DNA of 64,000 bases, taken from an uncultured Duncaniella sp. (GTDB lineage: Bacteria > Bacteroidota > Bacteroidia > Bacteroidales > Muribaculaceae). The DNA lies in assembly GCA_958352885.1 (NCBI GenBank), contig CATWQI010000011.1, forward strand, positions 1 to 64,000. The letters are read 5' to 3'. The notes below the pieces were generated by a model. The model ran no database searches. It was not told the origin of the DNA and saw only the letters and a list, made by a program, of their open reading frames with translations. Position numbers and translations under genes: made by a program. Of the stretch, positions 35,731 to 45,118 are shown in pieces (the stretch's first letter is position 1; every line of letters begins with the position of its first letter).

Positions 35731-36933
35731 TTACTTCTTTGAAACTATAGTCTCAGTGTCACGGGCTATCATCAGCTCCTCATCAGTCGGGATGACGGCT
35801 ACTGTAACCTTTGAAGCAGGAGTAGAAATCACAGCCTCCTTGCCACGAAGTCCGGCATTGAGTTCCTTGTCAATCTGCACACCCATGAAAGCGAGAGGTT
35901 CACAGACACTCTCACGCAGACCGGTCTGGTTCTCACCGACACCTCCGGTGAACACGATGATATCAACACCGCCCATCTCCGCCGCATAAGCACCGATATA
36001 CTTTATGATACGCTGCTCATACATGTCAAGCGCCATGGTGGCACGCTCGTTTCCGGCGTTTACAGCAGCCTCGATTTCACGCATATCGCTTGATATCTCG
36101 CTAACGCCCTGCATACCGCTCTCCTTGTTGATTAGCTTCTGAAGATCGGTAGCAGAAAGATTGTGCTTGAGCATGATGTAGACAAGTGCACCCGGGTCAA
36201 CGTCGCCTACTCGGGTACCCATCATGAGCCCCTCGGTAGGAGTGAGACCCATTGATGTATCCACGCTCTTGCCATTGAGAACCGCAGTGATTGAACCGCC
36301 GTTGCCGATATGGCAGGTGATTATTTTCTTGTCCTTGATATCAACACCGAGGAATTCACACACACGCTGGGAAACATAGCGGTGGCTTGTGCCGTGGAAA
36401 CCGTAGCGACGCACACCGTCCTCGGCATAGTACTTGTAGGGAAGTGCGTACATGAACGACTTGGCAGGCATGGTCTGGTGGAAAGCGGTGTCAAACACAG
36501 CTACCTGTGGAACCGAAGGCATCAGTGTGGTTATGGCATCGATGCCGGTCATGTTGGCAGGATTGTGAAGAGGAGCTATGTCATAGCACTGCTTAATCAT
36601 ATCCTTGACCTCATCTGTAATAAGCACACTCTCGCTGAACTTCTCGGCTCCGTGCACCACACGGTGACCTACGGCATCAATCTCGTCATAACTCTTGATA
36701 CATCCCTCGACAGGGTCAGTAAGGATGTTAAGAATCGCCTGCACAGCGCCATTGTGGTCAACGAGACCAAGCTCAAGGATAGCTTTAGAGCCATCTTTCT
36801 TTTTGTACTTGAGGAAACCGTCGTTGAGACCGATTTTCTCCGCTCCGCCCTCGGCGAGAACCTCGTCGTTAGATGTGTCGATGAGCTTATATTTCACAGA
36901 ACTGCTGCCGCAGTTTAAAACTAATATCTTCAT
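35731..36933 (-). CDS. ackA: Acetate kinase
   Basis: Converts acetyl phosphate and ADP to acetate and ATP, the energy-yielding last step of acetate fermentation. It has 400 residues. Motifs are VLNCGSSSVKYKL (4-16), GHRVVHG, FDTAFHQTMP, RYGFHGTSHRYV, HIGNGGSITAV and FTGGVGENQ. The start ATG lies 24 bases after the pta stop, so the two are one operon led by the pta promoter. Confidence 0.98.
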   Translation of the reverse strand: MKILVLNCGSSSVKYKLIDTSNDEVLAEGGAEKIGLNDGFLKYKKKDGSKAILELGLVDHNGAVQAILNILTDPVEGCIKSYDEIDAVGHRVVHGAEKFSESVLITDEVKDMIKQCYDIAPLHNPANMTGIDAITTLMPSVPQVAVFDTAFHQTMPAKSFMYALPYKYYAEDGVRRYGFHGTSHRYVSQRVCEFLGVDIKDKKIITCHIGNGGSITAVLNGKSVDTSMGLTPTEGLMMGTRVGDVDPGALVYIMLKHNLSATDLQKLINKESGMQGVSEISSDMREIEAAVNAGNERATMALDMYEQRIIKYIGAYAAEMGGVDIIVFTGGVGENQTGLRESVCEPLAFMGVQIDKELNAGLRGKEAVISTPASKVTVAVIPTDEELMIARDTETIVSKK

Positions 36934-36957
36934 TGTTTCTTTCAGAGGATTGTATTA

Positions 36958-37968
36958 TTAATTCTTCGCACCGATAGCCTGGTTGCAAGTGATGATTATG
37001 GTCTTGTAGATATCTTCGGGATAGCAACCGCGGGAGAGGTCATTGACAGGAGCCGCAAGACCCTGGAGCACGGGACCGACAGCCTCTACGCCGCCAAGAC
37101 GCTGAACAAGCTTATATGCGATGTTTCCGACTTCAAGCGAGGGGAACACAAGGACATTGGCACGGCCTGAAAGCGGGCTGTTGGGAGCCTTGCTGTTTGC
37201 CACACCGGGCACGAGAGCCGCGTCAGCCTGAAGTTCACCGTCGAGTATAAGCTCAGGTGACATCTCATGCGCAATCTTGGCTGCCTCGATGACCTTGTCG
37301 ACACGCTCATGCTTGGCACTGCCTTTGGTCGAGAAGCTGAGTATAGCCACACGGGGTTCGATACCTGCAATGTCGCGGGCTGTCTTTGCCGCAGAAACAG
37401 CAATCTGAGCCAACTGACGCGCATCGGGATCAGGAATAACAGCGCAGTCTGCAAAGATAAGAAGACCGTTGGTGCCATAGTTGGAGCCTTCGGGAAGAAC
37501 CATAACAAACGCACCTGACACCACATCAATACCGGGCATAGTCTTGATAACCTGGAATGCGGCACGGAGCACATTGCCTGTAGTGTTCTGGGCACCTGCC
37601 ACCTGACCGTCGGCATCGCCTGCCTTAACCATAAGGCAGCCGAGGTAAAGCGGGTTGGCGGAAGTCATGCGGGCTTCCTCCATAGTGATACCTTTGCTCT
37701 TGCGGAGCTCATAATATAAGGGAGCATACTTGTCAATCACTGTCTCATCAGCGGGATTCACGATTGTAGCACGCGATATGTTTTCAAGTTTCAAATCCTT
37801 AGCCATAGCCAGGACTTCCTTGGGGTCGCCGATAAGGATAATGTCGGCGATACCGTCGTTGATGATACGGTCAGCAGCGGTCAATGTTCGGGGTTCGGTT
37901 CCTTCAGGGAGGACGATACGCTGGCGATTTTCCTTCGCCTTGGCGGTAAGTTTTTCAAAAAGACCCAT
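36958..37968 (-). CDS. pta: Phosphate acetyltransferase
   Basis: Makes acetyl phosphate from acetyl-CoA. It has 336 residues from the ATG at 37968, the length of the short single-domain Pta. An in-frame ATG at 38091 lies upstream of the predicted promoter and adds a non-family segment, so it is rejected. Family motifs are RIVLPEGTEPRTL, MVKAGDADGQVAGA, SYG-type NYGTNGLLIFADCAV, and PVLQGLAAPVNDLSRGC near the C-terminus. It is transcribed with ackA from a good promoter about 110 bases upstream. Confidence 0.97.
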   Translation of the reverse strand: MGLFEKLTAKAKENRQRIVLPEGTEPRTLTAADRIINDGIADIILIGDPKEVLAMAKDLKLENISRATIVNPADETVIDKYAPLYYELRKSKGITMEEARMTSANPLYLGCLMVKAGDADGQVAGAQNTTGNVLRAAFQVIKTMPGIDVVSGAFVMVLPEGSNYGTNGLLIFADCAVIPDPDARQLAQIAVSAAKTARDIAGIEPRVAILSFSTKGSAKHERVDKVIEAAKIAHEMSPELILDGELQADAALVPGVANSKAPNSPLSGRANVLVFPSLEVGNIAYKLVQRLGGVEAVGPVLQGLAAPVNDLSRGCYPEDIYKTIIITCNQAIGAKN

Positions 37969-38080
37969 AGCGGTGTTCTGTTTTATTAATGATTTAACGG
38001 TTAATCTGCATTGATGATTGGATTTGCGCAGGTATTTTAGGTATCGAAAGTATTTGTGTTCCGGTATCTGAAATGCACCA

Positions 38081-38112
38081 CAAAGATACAAACATTTCCA
38101 TTTTCCGCCAAA
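38081..38112 (-). promoter_or_regulatory. Promoter for pta-ackA
   Basis: On the minus strand TTTG (38109-38112), 20-base spacer, TATCTTTG (38081-38088). The predicted leader is about 105 bases. It sits directly after the stop of the histidine kinase gene. Confidence 0.75.
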
Positions 38113-38116
38113 AAAA

Positions 38117-39433
38117 TCAGCGATGCAGAAGCGGGAACTTTATGGTGAATCGCGTCACACCGTCCTCAGCCGATGTGGAAAGCGAGAAGGCGGCTTTGTG
38201 GCGGGACAGAATCTCAGCCACAAACATCAGACCGAGTCCCTGTCCGGACGGTTTGGTAGAAAAGAACGGTGTAAAAAGTGAAGCAGCTGCCGCATCGGAG
38301 ATTCCGGCACCATTGTCTGCCACCACAATCTCAGCCGGCGCTCCGATAGAAATCTCAATCTTGCGTCCGTCAATATCGCCACACGACAGGATGCTCTCCA
38401 CGGCATTCTTGACTATATTTATCATCACTTGCTCCATCAGTTCGCAGTCAATTTCCACCCCGGCAAAGTTCATGCCACCCGAACTTGACACTGTCAGTTC
38501 CACTCCTCTCTCCTTCGCCATGCCGAACAGGAAGTTGGATATCGGCGTGAAGAATTCCTTCACTGTCATGATCTCAGTCCTGAGCGGTGGAATCTTTACC
38601 ACCTTCGAGTAGGCGGAAATGAACGAGCTGAGAGCCTCTGCCCTATGCGCACACCCTTTGACAGCATTTGTCAAATCCTCGTCATCACCCCACGGACGGA
38701 TTTCATCAAGCAAATCAAGCAATGAACGGATTGAAGCCATCGAATTGTTGACCTCATGCCCCATCACCCTTATCACCTTTTCATATGCCGCACGCTCGGC
38801 TCTGCGCACCTCGTCGGTAAGGGTCTCAATCAATAGAAACGGGCGCGCGTACCCCTGGTCCATAAATGAGAGATGGCTGCACCTGTACACCATGGTATCG
38901 CTCAGACGCACCGTGGATGATTCGTTGCGCCGCAGAGGCAGAAACACTTTGGCAAGCGGCGAAGTCAACTCCTGAAGCCGCTTACCGGTAGGGTCCTCGC
39001 CGAGTATACGGCGGGCGGTAGAGTTGCACATGACTATCTTGTCAGAGAAACCATAGCTCATTATACCCAACGGGGACGCTTCGATGAGCAAATCAAGGAA
39101 GTGGTTCTGCTCACGGACCTTCAGTCGCTCGACCTTAAGCCTCGCCATCAGGTCGTTGAACAACCCCACAATCCTGTCGGCATCCCTTTGCCCCACCGGC
39201 GAAAGGCGGCTGCCGTAATCCTGTTCACGCAACAAATCCATGCCGGCACCCACCGTTTTCACCGGTTTTACCAGATTGACATATAGCCTCCACAGCAACA
39301 GTAGAGCCAGCAACATAGCTCCCTCAATCCAGCAGAAACATTCCATACCGATGACACCTATACGCATCGGCAACACTATTGCCACCGCCCCTATAAGGAG
39401 TGCAAGTGCATAGAACAACCAAGCCCCTTTCAT
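38117..39433 (-). CDS. Membrane sensor histidine kinase (NtrB/NtrY-like)
   Basis: It has 438 residues. Two membrane helices (about 5-27 and 32-50) are nearly adjacent, so there is almost no periplasmic sensor. A HAMP-like segment follows (KPVKTVGAGMDLL), then a PAS domain (about 105-200), the phosphoacceptor H226 in MGHEVNNSMASI, and an ATPase domain with N box VIDNAV-like INIVKNAVESIL, DNGAGI, FSTKPSGQGLGL. The sensing site is probably inside the cell or in the membrane. It lies 10 bases after its response regulator gene. Confidence 0.9.
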   Translation of the reverse strand: MKGAWLFYALALLIGAVAIVLPMRIGVIGMECFCWIEGAMLLALLLLWRLYVNLVKPVKTVGAGMDLLREQDYGSRLSPVGQRDADRIVGLFNDLMARLKVERLKVREQNHFLDLLIEASPLGIMSYGFSDKIVMCNSTARRILGEDPTGKRLQELTSPLAKVFLPLRRNESSTVRLSDTMVYRCSHLSFMDQGYARPFLLIETLTDEVRRAERAAYEKVIRVMGHEVNNSMASIRSLLDLLDEIRPWGDDEDLTNAVKGCAHRAEALSSFISAYSKVVKIPPLRTEIMTVKEFFTPISNFLFGMAKERGVELTVSSSGGMNFAGVEIDCELMEQVMINIVKNAVESILSCGDIDGRKIEISIGAPAEIVVADNGAGISDAAAASLFTPFFSTKPSGQGLGLMFVAEILSRHKAAFSLSTSAEDGVTRFTIKFPLLHR

Positions 39434-39443
39434 ATCCCTTGCA

Positions 39444-40796
39444 TCATATTTTTATTCCAAACTTCTCCATCCTTCGGTAAAGCGACTGCCTGGTTATGCC
39501 AAGGGCTGCCGCCACCTGCGACATATTACCCTGATGACGGTTTATGGCATTCTCTATGGCACGCTTCTCCATCTCCTCAAGAGTCACCGCCATATCATCG
39601 CCACTTCCCGCACTGCGCTCACCCGCAGCATTGTCAGCGCCCTTTATCAGCGACGACCTGACATCCTCTGCCGTTATCTCATTCTTACCGCTTACTATCA
39701 GTATGCGCTTCACCAGATTACGCAGTTCGCGTATATTGCCCGGATAAGGTTGCGAACGAAGCACCTTCATTGCGTCATTGGTAAATTTCACCTTGTCGCC
39801 GGCAAAATACCTTACCAGCAGCGGTATATCCTCCGGGCGCTCGCGTAATGCCGGAAGATGAATGGTAATCAGATTGACACGGTAGTACAGATCCTCCCTG
39901 AAACGGTTGGCTTTCACAGCCTCCGCAAGGTCAACATTAGTGGCACACACCACACGTATGTCCACACGCCGTGGAGTGCTCTCGCCAAGCCGTTCGAATG
40001 TATGTTCCTGAAGCACTCTGAGCATCTTAACCTGACATGACGCGTCAAGGTCGCCGATTTCATCAAGAAATATGGTGCCGGTATCAGCCATCTCAAATCT
40101 GCCCGGACGGTCTGTGTCAGCTCCGGTAAAAGCCCCGCGAGCATGACCGAACATCTCGCTCTCGAACAGAGTCTGTGCAAGTCCGCCGAGATTGACCGAC
40201 ACAAACGGACGATCCGCACGCCCGCTCAGCCGGTGTATGGCGCGTGCTATAAGTTCCTTTCCGGTACCGTTCTCTCCGGTGATAAGGACAGGCGCATCAG
40301 TCGACGCCACTTTGCGCACGGTGTCAAGGACTTTACGCAATCCCTCGCTCTCACCTATTATACCCTCGAAAGGTGCATCATTCCCAGCCGGCGACTGCGC
40401 AGGGGCCGACAGCGATATGCCGGTCTTTATTCTCGAAAGCAGGTCACGGTTGTCCCACGGTTTGGTGACAAAATCCAGTGCACCTGCCTTGACTCCTTCC
40501 ACGGCAAGCGGTATACTACCCCACGCCGTCATGAGTATTACCGGGATTTCAGGCGCAAGCACCTTTACCTTCATGAGCAGTTCAAGTCCGTCCTGCCCCG
40601 TGGTGGATGAGGAGTAATTCATATCCATCAGTATCAGCTCTATTTTACCGGCAACGTCAGCGTCTCGTATGGCAGCCCTCACCGCCTCCAGAGCCTCATC
40701 TGCCCCGGGGACACTTTTGGTCACATAGCCCGCACGCTTCAGCAATAGCCCGAGTGACAGGCGGATTGAAGCATCATCGTCAACTATCAGTATCAT
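39444..40796 (-). CDS. Sigma-54-dependent NtrC-family response regulator
   Basis: It has 450 residues: receiver domain (1-125, phospho-acceptor D58), AAA+ sigma-54 interaction domain (Walker A GENGTGKE at 174-181, the GAFTGA loop at 221-226 that contacts sigma-54, Walker B FLDEIGDL), and a C-terminal Fis-type helix-turn-helix (AAALGITRQSLYRRMEKFGI). With the adjacent kinase it forms a two-component system that drives sigma-54 promoters. I did not find a TGGCAC-N5-TTGC promoter in the neighbourhood, so targets are unknown. Confidence 0.95.
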   Translation of the reverse strand: MILIVDDDASIRLSLGLLLKRAGYVTKSVPGADEALEAVRAAIRDADVAGKIELILMDMNYSSSTTGQDGLELLMKVKVLAPEIPVILMTAWGSIPLAVEGVKAGALDFVTKPWDNRDLLSRIKTGISLSAPAQSPAGNDAPFEGIIGESEGLRKVLDTVRKVASTDAPVLITGENGTGKELIARAIHRLSGRADRPFVSVNLGGLAQTLFESEMFGHARGAFTGADTDRPGRFEMADTGTIFLDEIGDLDASCQVKMLRVLQEHTFERLGESTPRRVDIRVVCATNVDLAEAVKANRFREDLYYRVNLITIHLPALRERPEDIPLLVRYFAGDKVKFTNDAMKVLRSQPYPGNIRELRNLVKRILIVSGKNEITAEDVRSSLIKGADNAAGERSAGSGDDMAVTLEEMEKRAIENAINRHQGNMSQVAAALGITRQSLYRRMEKFGIKI

Positions 40797-40816
40797 TCTT
40801 TGAGGTTTTTATGCTA

Positions 40817-40824
40817 CAAAGTTA
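40817..40824 (-). promoter_or_regulatory. -7 box for the two-component operon
   Basis: TAACTTTG on the minus strand, 20 bases before the response regulator ATG. No clear -33 box. Confidence 0.55.
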
Positions 40825-40926
40825 CTACATTCCGTCTCCCTCTCCTAAAATATTGCCCTCTATTTTCACGTTAACCATACATCTCCCCTCTCTTGCCCGT
40901 CCATATATAACCTTGGAACCAGCTCA

Positions 40927-42888
40927 ATGTACACCCGCATCATAATATTTACGCTTCTCGCTCTCGCCACCTTGTCATGCTCCACCCTCAGGATGAGTGA
41001 CGCCGATGCCGCCATGGAACGCGGCGAGTACTACGACGCAGCGAATACATATCGTAAAATCTACAATAAGCTCCGTCCGCGCGAACAGCGTGCCGAACGT
41101 GGAGAGGTTGCATTTAAAATGGGAGAATGCTACCGACGAATCGGGCAGGATGCCCGTGCCTCGGTGGCTTACCGCAACGCCCTGCGTTACGGCTACCCGG
41201 ACTCCACAGCGTTGCTCTACCTTGCACAATCACTGCATGGTGACGGTAAATATGCTAAGGCTGTGGAAAGCTATGAAGAGTATCTGCGATTCCGTCCTTC
41301 CGACACCCGTGCCACTGCAGGCCTGACCGGGGCACGCAAAGCTGCCGAGCTCAGGAAGAACCGCACACGTCACATAGTCAAGGACGCCCGGATTCTCAAT
41401 TCCCGACGCAGCGACTATGCGCCTATGTATAACGGTGATGTACTCTATTTCACCACTACCAACGAGAAGGTCACCGGCTCATCCAGAAGCGAAATAACAG
41501 GGATGAAACGTTCCGACGTGTGGATGGTCCGCAAGAACGAACGCGGCGAATGGCAACGCCCGGAGCCTGCGGAAGGAGAACTCAACACCGAATGGGACGA
41601 AGGTGTGGTGTCATTCTCACCGGATGGCTACACCATGTATCTCACCCGAGCCATCCGAGCCAGTGACCGTGACACCGGCGTGGAGATTTTCACCTCCCGA
41701 CGCACCGATGCGCAGTGGAGCGCACCTGTAAAGTTTGAAATCACCGCCGACACACTCTCATCCTACGGACATCCCGCCGTATCCCCTTCCGGTGATTATC
41801 TGTATTTCACATCCGACATGCCCGGTCATGGCGGAAAGGACATCTGGCGCATTAACCTGAAGGAACGGGCAGGGAGCCTCGAAAACCTCGGTAACGCCAT
41901 CAATACCCCGGGCGACGAGATGTTCCCATATATGCTCACCGATTCCGTGATGTACTTTTCATCCGACGGTCACCCCGGTCTTGGGGGACTCGACCTTTTC
42001 AAAGCCACCCTCACACCTTCGGGCGGCTGGCATGTGGAAAACCTCGGGGCACCGATGAATTCCGAAGGTGATGATTTCGGTATAACCTTTGCCACACCCG
42101 GCAGGGAACAGGGATATTTTTCATCCAATCGTGGCGACGCACGAGGTTACGACCATATGTATTCTTTCGAATTGCCCGACCTGAGAATCACCATATCCGG
42201 ACATGTAACCGACCTTGAGGAGGAACCGGTACCCGGAGCCGTGATTCGCATTGTCGGCAATGACGGCTCCAACCTCAAGACCGTAGCCCGCAATGACGGC
42301 TCCTTCTCTTTCCCTCTCGACCGGGGAGTAAGTTATGTCATGATGGCGGGCGCAAAAGGCTATCTCAACGCCAAGCAGGAATTCACCTCCGACGATTCCG
42401 AGGAGGATGCCGCCTACACCATCGACTTCATGCTCGCCTCAGCCACACGCCCCAACATGGTGGAAAATATCTTCTATGACTTTGACAAGGCGACTCTGCG
42501 CCCTGAATCCAAAACAGCACTCGATCGGTTGGCACAGATGCTCCGTGACAATCCGAACATCACCATCGAGATGTCATCGCACACCGACCGCAAAGGGTCG
42601 GATGACTATAACGTTAACCTCTCGCTCCGCCGGGCAAAAAGCGTGGTGGACTACCTGATTCATACCGGAGGTATAGCCCCGGATCGTCTTCAGGCCCAAG
42701 GCTACGGTGAAAGCCGACCAAAGCGTGTGACAAAACGAATTGCCCGTGAATTCCCCCAATTTCCCGAAGGGCAGTTGCTTGATGAGGCATATATACTCAC
42801 CCTCGCCCCCGAACTTCAGGAAATAGCCGACCAAATCAACCGCCGCACAGAGTTCCAAGTCCTCTCCGTCAATTACCTGATGTATTGA
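40927..42888 (+). CDS. PorE-like lipoprotein: TPR, PD40 propeller, CarboxypepD-like and OmpA domains
   Basis: It has 653 residues. The lipoprotein signal ends LATLSC (Cys18). TPR repeats occupy about 25-135 (GEYYDAANTYRKIY, FKMGECYRRIG). A WD40/PD40 beta-propeller occupies about 150-415 (repeats such as PAVSPSGDYLYFTSDMPG, YFSSDGHPGLGGLDLF, GYFSSNRGDARGYDHMY). A carboxypeptidase regulatory-like domain follows (about 420-505), then an OmpA peptidoglycan-binding domain (about 515-625; FDFDKATL-like FYDFDKATLRPESK, SSHTDRKGSDDYN). This order matches PorE of the Porphyromonas type IX secretion system, but similar proteins occur where that system is absent. Only a weak promoter match (TAACCTTG, 40908-40915) is seen. 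Confidence 0.88.
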   Translation: MYTRIIIFTLLALATLSCSTLRMSDADAAMERGEYYDAANTYRKIYNKLRPREQRAERGEVAFKMGECYRRIGQDARASVAYRNALRYGYPDSTALLYLAQSLHGDGKYAKAVESYEEYLRFRPSDTRATAGLTGARKAAELRKNRTRHIVKDARILNSRRSDYAPMYNGDVLYFTTTNEKVTGSSRSEITGMKRSDVWMVRKNERGEWQRPEPAEGELNTEWDEGVVSFSPDGYTMYLTRAIRASDRDTGVEIFTSRRTDAQWSAPVKFEITADTLSSYGHPAVSPSGDYLYFTSDMPGHGGKDIWRINLKERAGSLENLGNAINTPGDEMFPYMLTDSVMYFSSDGHPGLGGLDLFKATLTPSGGWHVENLGAPMNSEGDDFGITFATPGREQGYFSSNRGDARGYDHMYSFELPDLRITISGHVTDLEEEPVPGAVIRIVGNDGSNLKTVARNDGSFSFPLDRGVSYVMMAGAKGYLNAKQEFTSDDSEEDAAYTIDFMLASATRPNMVENIFYDFDKATLRPESKTALDRLAQMLRDNPNITIEMSSHTDRKGSDDYNVNLSLRRAKSVVDYLIHTGGIAPDRLQAQGYGESRPKRVTKRIAREFPQFPEGQLLDEAYILTLAPELQEIADQINRRTEFQVLSVNYLMY

Positions 42889-42908
42889 CCCTCAATATCG
42901 CCACACCT

Positions 42909-43082
42909 ATGCACCGCATAGGTTACATTTCAGTCATATCATTAGCCATATCAGCCTGCATTTCATCCACTGTTGGGCGTCAGCTTTCCATCTCTGAAAA
43001 AGTCTCATTTCCGTTAGCCGGGAAATGTCATCCGGTCGGGAGTGACAGGAATTATATATTGTATATCTTTGTCAATAATTGA
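42909..43082 (+). CDS. Possible small lipoprotein, 57 residues
   Basis: In the 296-base gap between the PorE-like gene and typA, an ATG at 42909 opens 57 codons. The start (MHRIGYISVISLAISAC) looks like a short lipoprotein signal with Cys17, but the rest resembles nothing known to me and no promoter of its own is visible. It could equally be a chance frame. Confidence 0.25.
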   Translation: MHRIGYISVISLAISACISSTVGRQLSISEKVSFPLAGKCHPVGSDRNYILYIFVNN

Positions 43083-43098
43083 ATTGAGCTGCAAATGT

Positions 43099-43129
43099 TT
43101 TGCCAATAGCGGAAAAAGTCGTACCTTTG
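43099..43129 (+). promoter_or_regulatory. Promoter for typA
   Basis: TTTG (43099-43102), 19-base spacer, TACCTTTG (43122-43129). The leader is about 50 bases. Confidence 0.8.
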
Positions 43130-43184
43130 CACCCGAAAATTTGGCGAGCTTACCGCATTCAACTCGCCCGAAACGAAAACTACG

Positions 43185-44984
43185 ATGCAGAAGATTAGGA
43201 ATATCGCCATCATCGCCCATGTCGACCATGGGAAGACTACATTAGTTGACAAAATGCTCTTGGCCGGAAAGCTATTTCGCGACAATCAGACCACCGGCGA
43301 ACTCATACTTGACAACAACGACCTGGAACGTGAACGAGGCATAACAATCCTCTCCAAAAACGTATCCATCAACTATAACGGTTACAAAATCAACATCATT
43401 GACACTCCCGGACACGCCGACTTCGGCGGCGAGGTGGAGCGTGTGCTCAACATGGCAGACGGATGCCTCCTGCTCGTGGACGCATTTGAAGGTCCCATGC
43501 CGCAGACACGCTTTGTGCTCCAGAAAGCCATACAGATGGGGCTTAAGCCAGTGGTGGTAATCAACAAGGTCGACAAACCCAACTGCCGTCCTGACGAGGT
43601 ACAGGAGATGGTGTTTGACCTGATGTTCAACCTCGACGCAACCGAGGACCAGCTCGACTTCCCCACCATTTACGGTTCTGCGAAGCAAGGCTGGATGAGC
43701 ACCGACTACAACAAACCAGCCGACGATATTACCGCCGTGCTCGATGCCATAATAGAATATATCCCCGAACCCAAAGTACTCGAAGGTGACGCTCAGATGC
43801 TCATCACCTCCCTCGATTACAGCAGCTACGTCGGTCGCATAGCCATCGGTCGTGTACACCGCGGAGAGCTGCGTGAAGGACAGGATATAGCCCTTTGCAA
43901 GAAGGACGGCTCCACTGTGAAGCAGCGCATCAAGGAGCTCCACGTATTCGAAGGGATGGGCAGAAAGAAAGTACAGTCTGTGAAGAGCGGAGATATCTGC
44001 GCGCTTGTGGGAATTGACGGATTTGAAATCGGTGATACTGTTGCCGACGCTGCCAATCCCGAACCGCTCCCACGCATAGCCATCGATGAGCCCACAATGT
44101 CAATGACTTTCACCATCAATGACAGTCCGTTCTTCGGTCGCGACGGCAAATATGTGACCTCTCGCCACATTGCCGACCGTCTCGCCAAAGAACTTGACCG
44201 CAACCTCGCACTTCGTGTCACCAAAGCCGACCATGAGGACACTTGGACTGTGTTTGGTCGTGGCGTGCTGCACCTGTCGGTTCTCATTGAGACAATGCGC
44301 CGTGAGGGATTCGAGCTCCAGGTGGGTCAGCCCCAGGTAATCATCAAGGAAATCGACGGCAAAAAATGCGAACCTGTCGAAATGCTGACAATCAACGTTC
44401 CGGAAGAGTATTCATCAAAGATTATCGATATGGTCACCCGCCGCAAAGGAGAGATGGTGTCGATGACCACACAGAACGACCGCATACATATCGAATTTGT
44501 CATACCTTCCCGAGGCATCATCGGTCTGCGCAACAATGTACTGACCGGATCGGCAGGCGAAGCTATCATGGCACACCGTTTCCATGAATATCAGCCCTGG
44601 AAAGGAGAAATAGAGCGCCGCACCAATGGCTCGCTCATAGCCATGGAAGCCGGCACAGCCTATGCCTACGCAATCGACAAGCTCCAGGACAGAGGTAAAT
44701 TCTTCATTTTCCCCCAGGAGGAAGTATATGCCGGACAAGTGGTAGGTGAGAATGCCAAGGACAACGACATTGTGGTCAATGTGACCAAATCTAAGAAGCT
44801 TACCAACATGCGTGCCAGCGGTGCCGATGACAAGGCTCGCATCATTCCGCCTGTTGTGTTCTCGCTTGAAGAGGCCCTCGAATATATCAAGGAGGACGAA
44901 TATGTGGAAGTGACTCCCCATCATCTTCGCCTGCGCAAAATCATTCTTGACGAAATCGAGCGCAAACGTGCCAACAAGTCCTGA
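43185..44984 (+). CDS. typA: Ribosome-associated GTPase TypA/BipA
   Basis: Translational GTPase related to EF-G, needed for ribosome assembly and stress or cold adaptation. It has 599 residues. G1 is AHVDHGKTT (11-19), the switch I region has RERGITILSK, G3 is DTPGHADFGGEV, G4 is NKVDKP, and the EF-G-like domains III and V plus the TypA-specific C-terminal domain (RNNVLTGSAGEAIMAHRF) follow. It is monocistronic: a strong promoter upstream and a terminator downstream. Confidence 0.98.
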   Translation: MQKIRNIAIIAHVDHGKTTLVDKMLLAGKLFRDNQTTGELILDNNDLERERGITILSKNVSINYNGYKINIIDTPGHADFGGEVERVLNMADGCLLLVDAFEGPMPQTRFVLQKAIQMGLKPVVVINKVDKPNCRPDEVQEMVFDLMFNLDATEDQLDFPTIYGSAKQGWMSTDYNKPADDITAVLDAIIEYIPEPKVLEGDAQMLITSLDYSSYVGRIAIGRVHRGELREGQDIALCKKDGSTVKQRIKELHVFEGMGRKKVQSVKSGDICALVGIDGFEIGDTVADAANPEPLPRIAIDEPTMSMTFTINDSPFFGRDGKYVTSRHIADRLAKELDRNLALRVTKADHEDTWTVFGRGVLHLSVLIETMRREGFELQVGQPQVIIKEIDGKKCEPVEMLTINVPEEYSSKIIDMVTRRKGEMVSMTTQNDRIHIEFVIPSRGIIGLRNNVLTGSAGEAIMAHRFHEYQPWKGEIERRTNGSLIAMEAGTAYAYAIDKLQDRGKFFIFPQEEVYAGQVVGENAKDNDIVVNVTKSKKLTNMRASGADDKARIIPPVVFSLEEALEYIKEDEYVEVTPHHLRLRKIILDEIERKRANKS

Positions 44985-45014
44985 TACGACAGGTCAATCA
45001 CATAACCTTACTGA

Positions 45015-45046
45015 AGCGGAAATTTTAACAGAATTTCCGCTTTTTC
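45015..45046 (+). terminator. Terminator after typA
   Basis: A 10-base inverted repeat (45015-45024 with 45032-45041) followed by a run of T. Confidence 0.85.
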
Positions 45047-45072
45047 TATGCCGTAATAATCGGGATTTTTGC

Positions 45073-45080
45073 TACTTTTG
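45073..45080 (+). promoter_or_regulatory. -7 box for the GH31 gene
   Basis: TACTTTTG, 39 bases before the ATG at 45119. It makes the in-frame ATG at 45083 unlikely as start. Confidence 0.55.
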
Positions 45081-45118
45081 CGATGCGTAAAATTTTATCC
45101 ATCAATTCTGTAAAATCC

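Noticed and set aside
36310..36918. Plus-strand open frame of 202 codons
   Set aside because: It is antisense to ackA, which has all family motifs; no supporting signal.
43272..43943. Minus-strand open frame of 223 codons
   Set aside because: It is antisense to the GTPase domain of typA; the length results from codon bias on the coding strand.
45083..45118. Upstream ATG as the GH31 start
   Set aside because: It lies three bases after the predicted -7 box, leaving no room for a leader, and would put extra residues before an already complete signal peptide.
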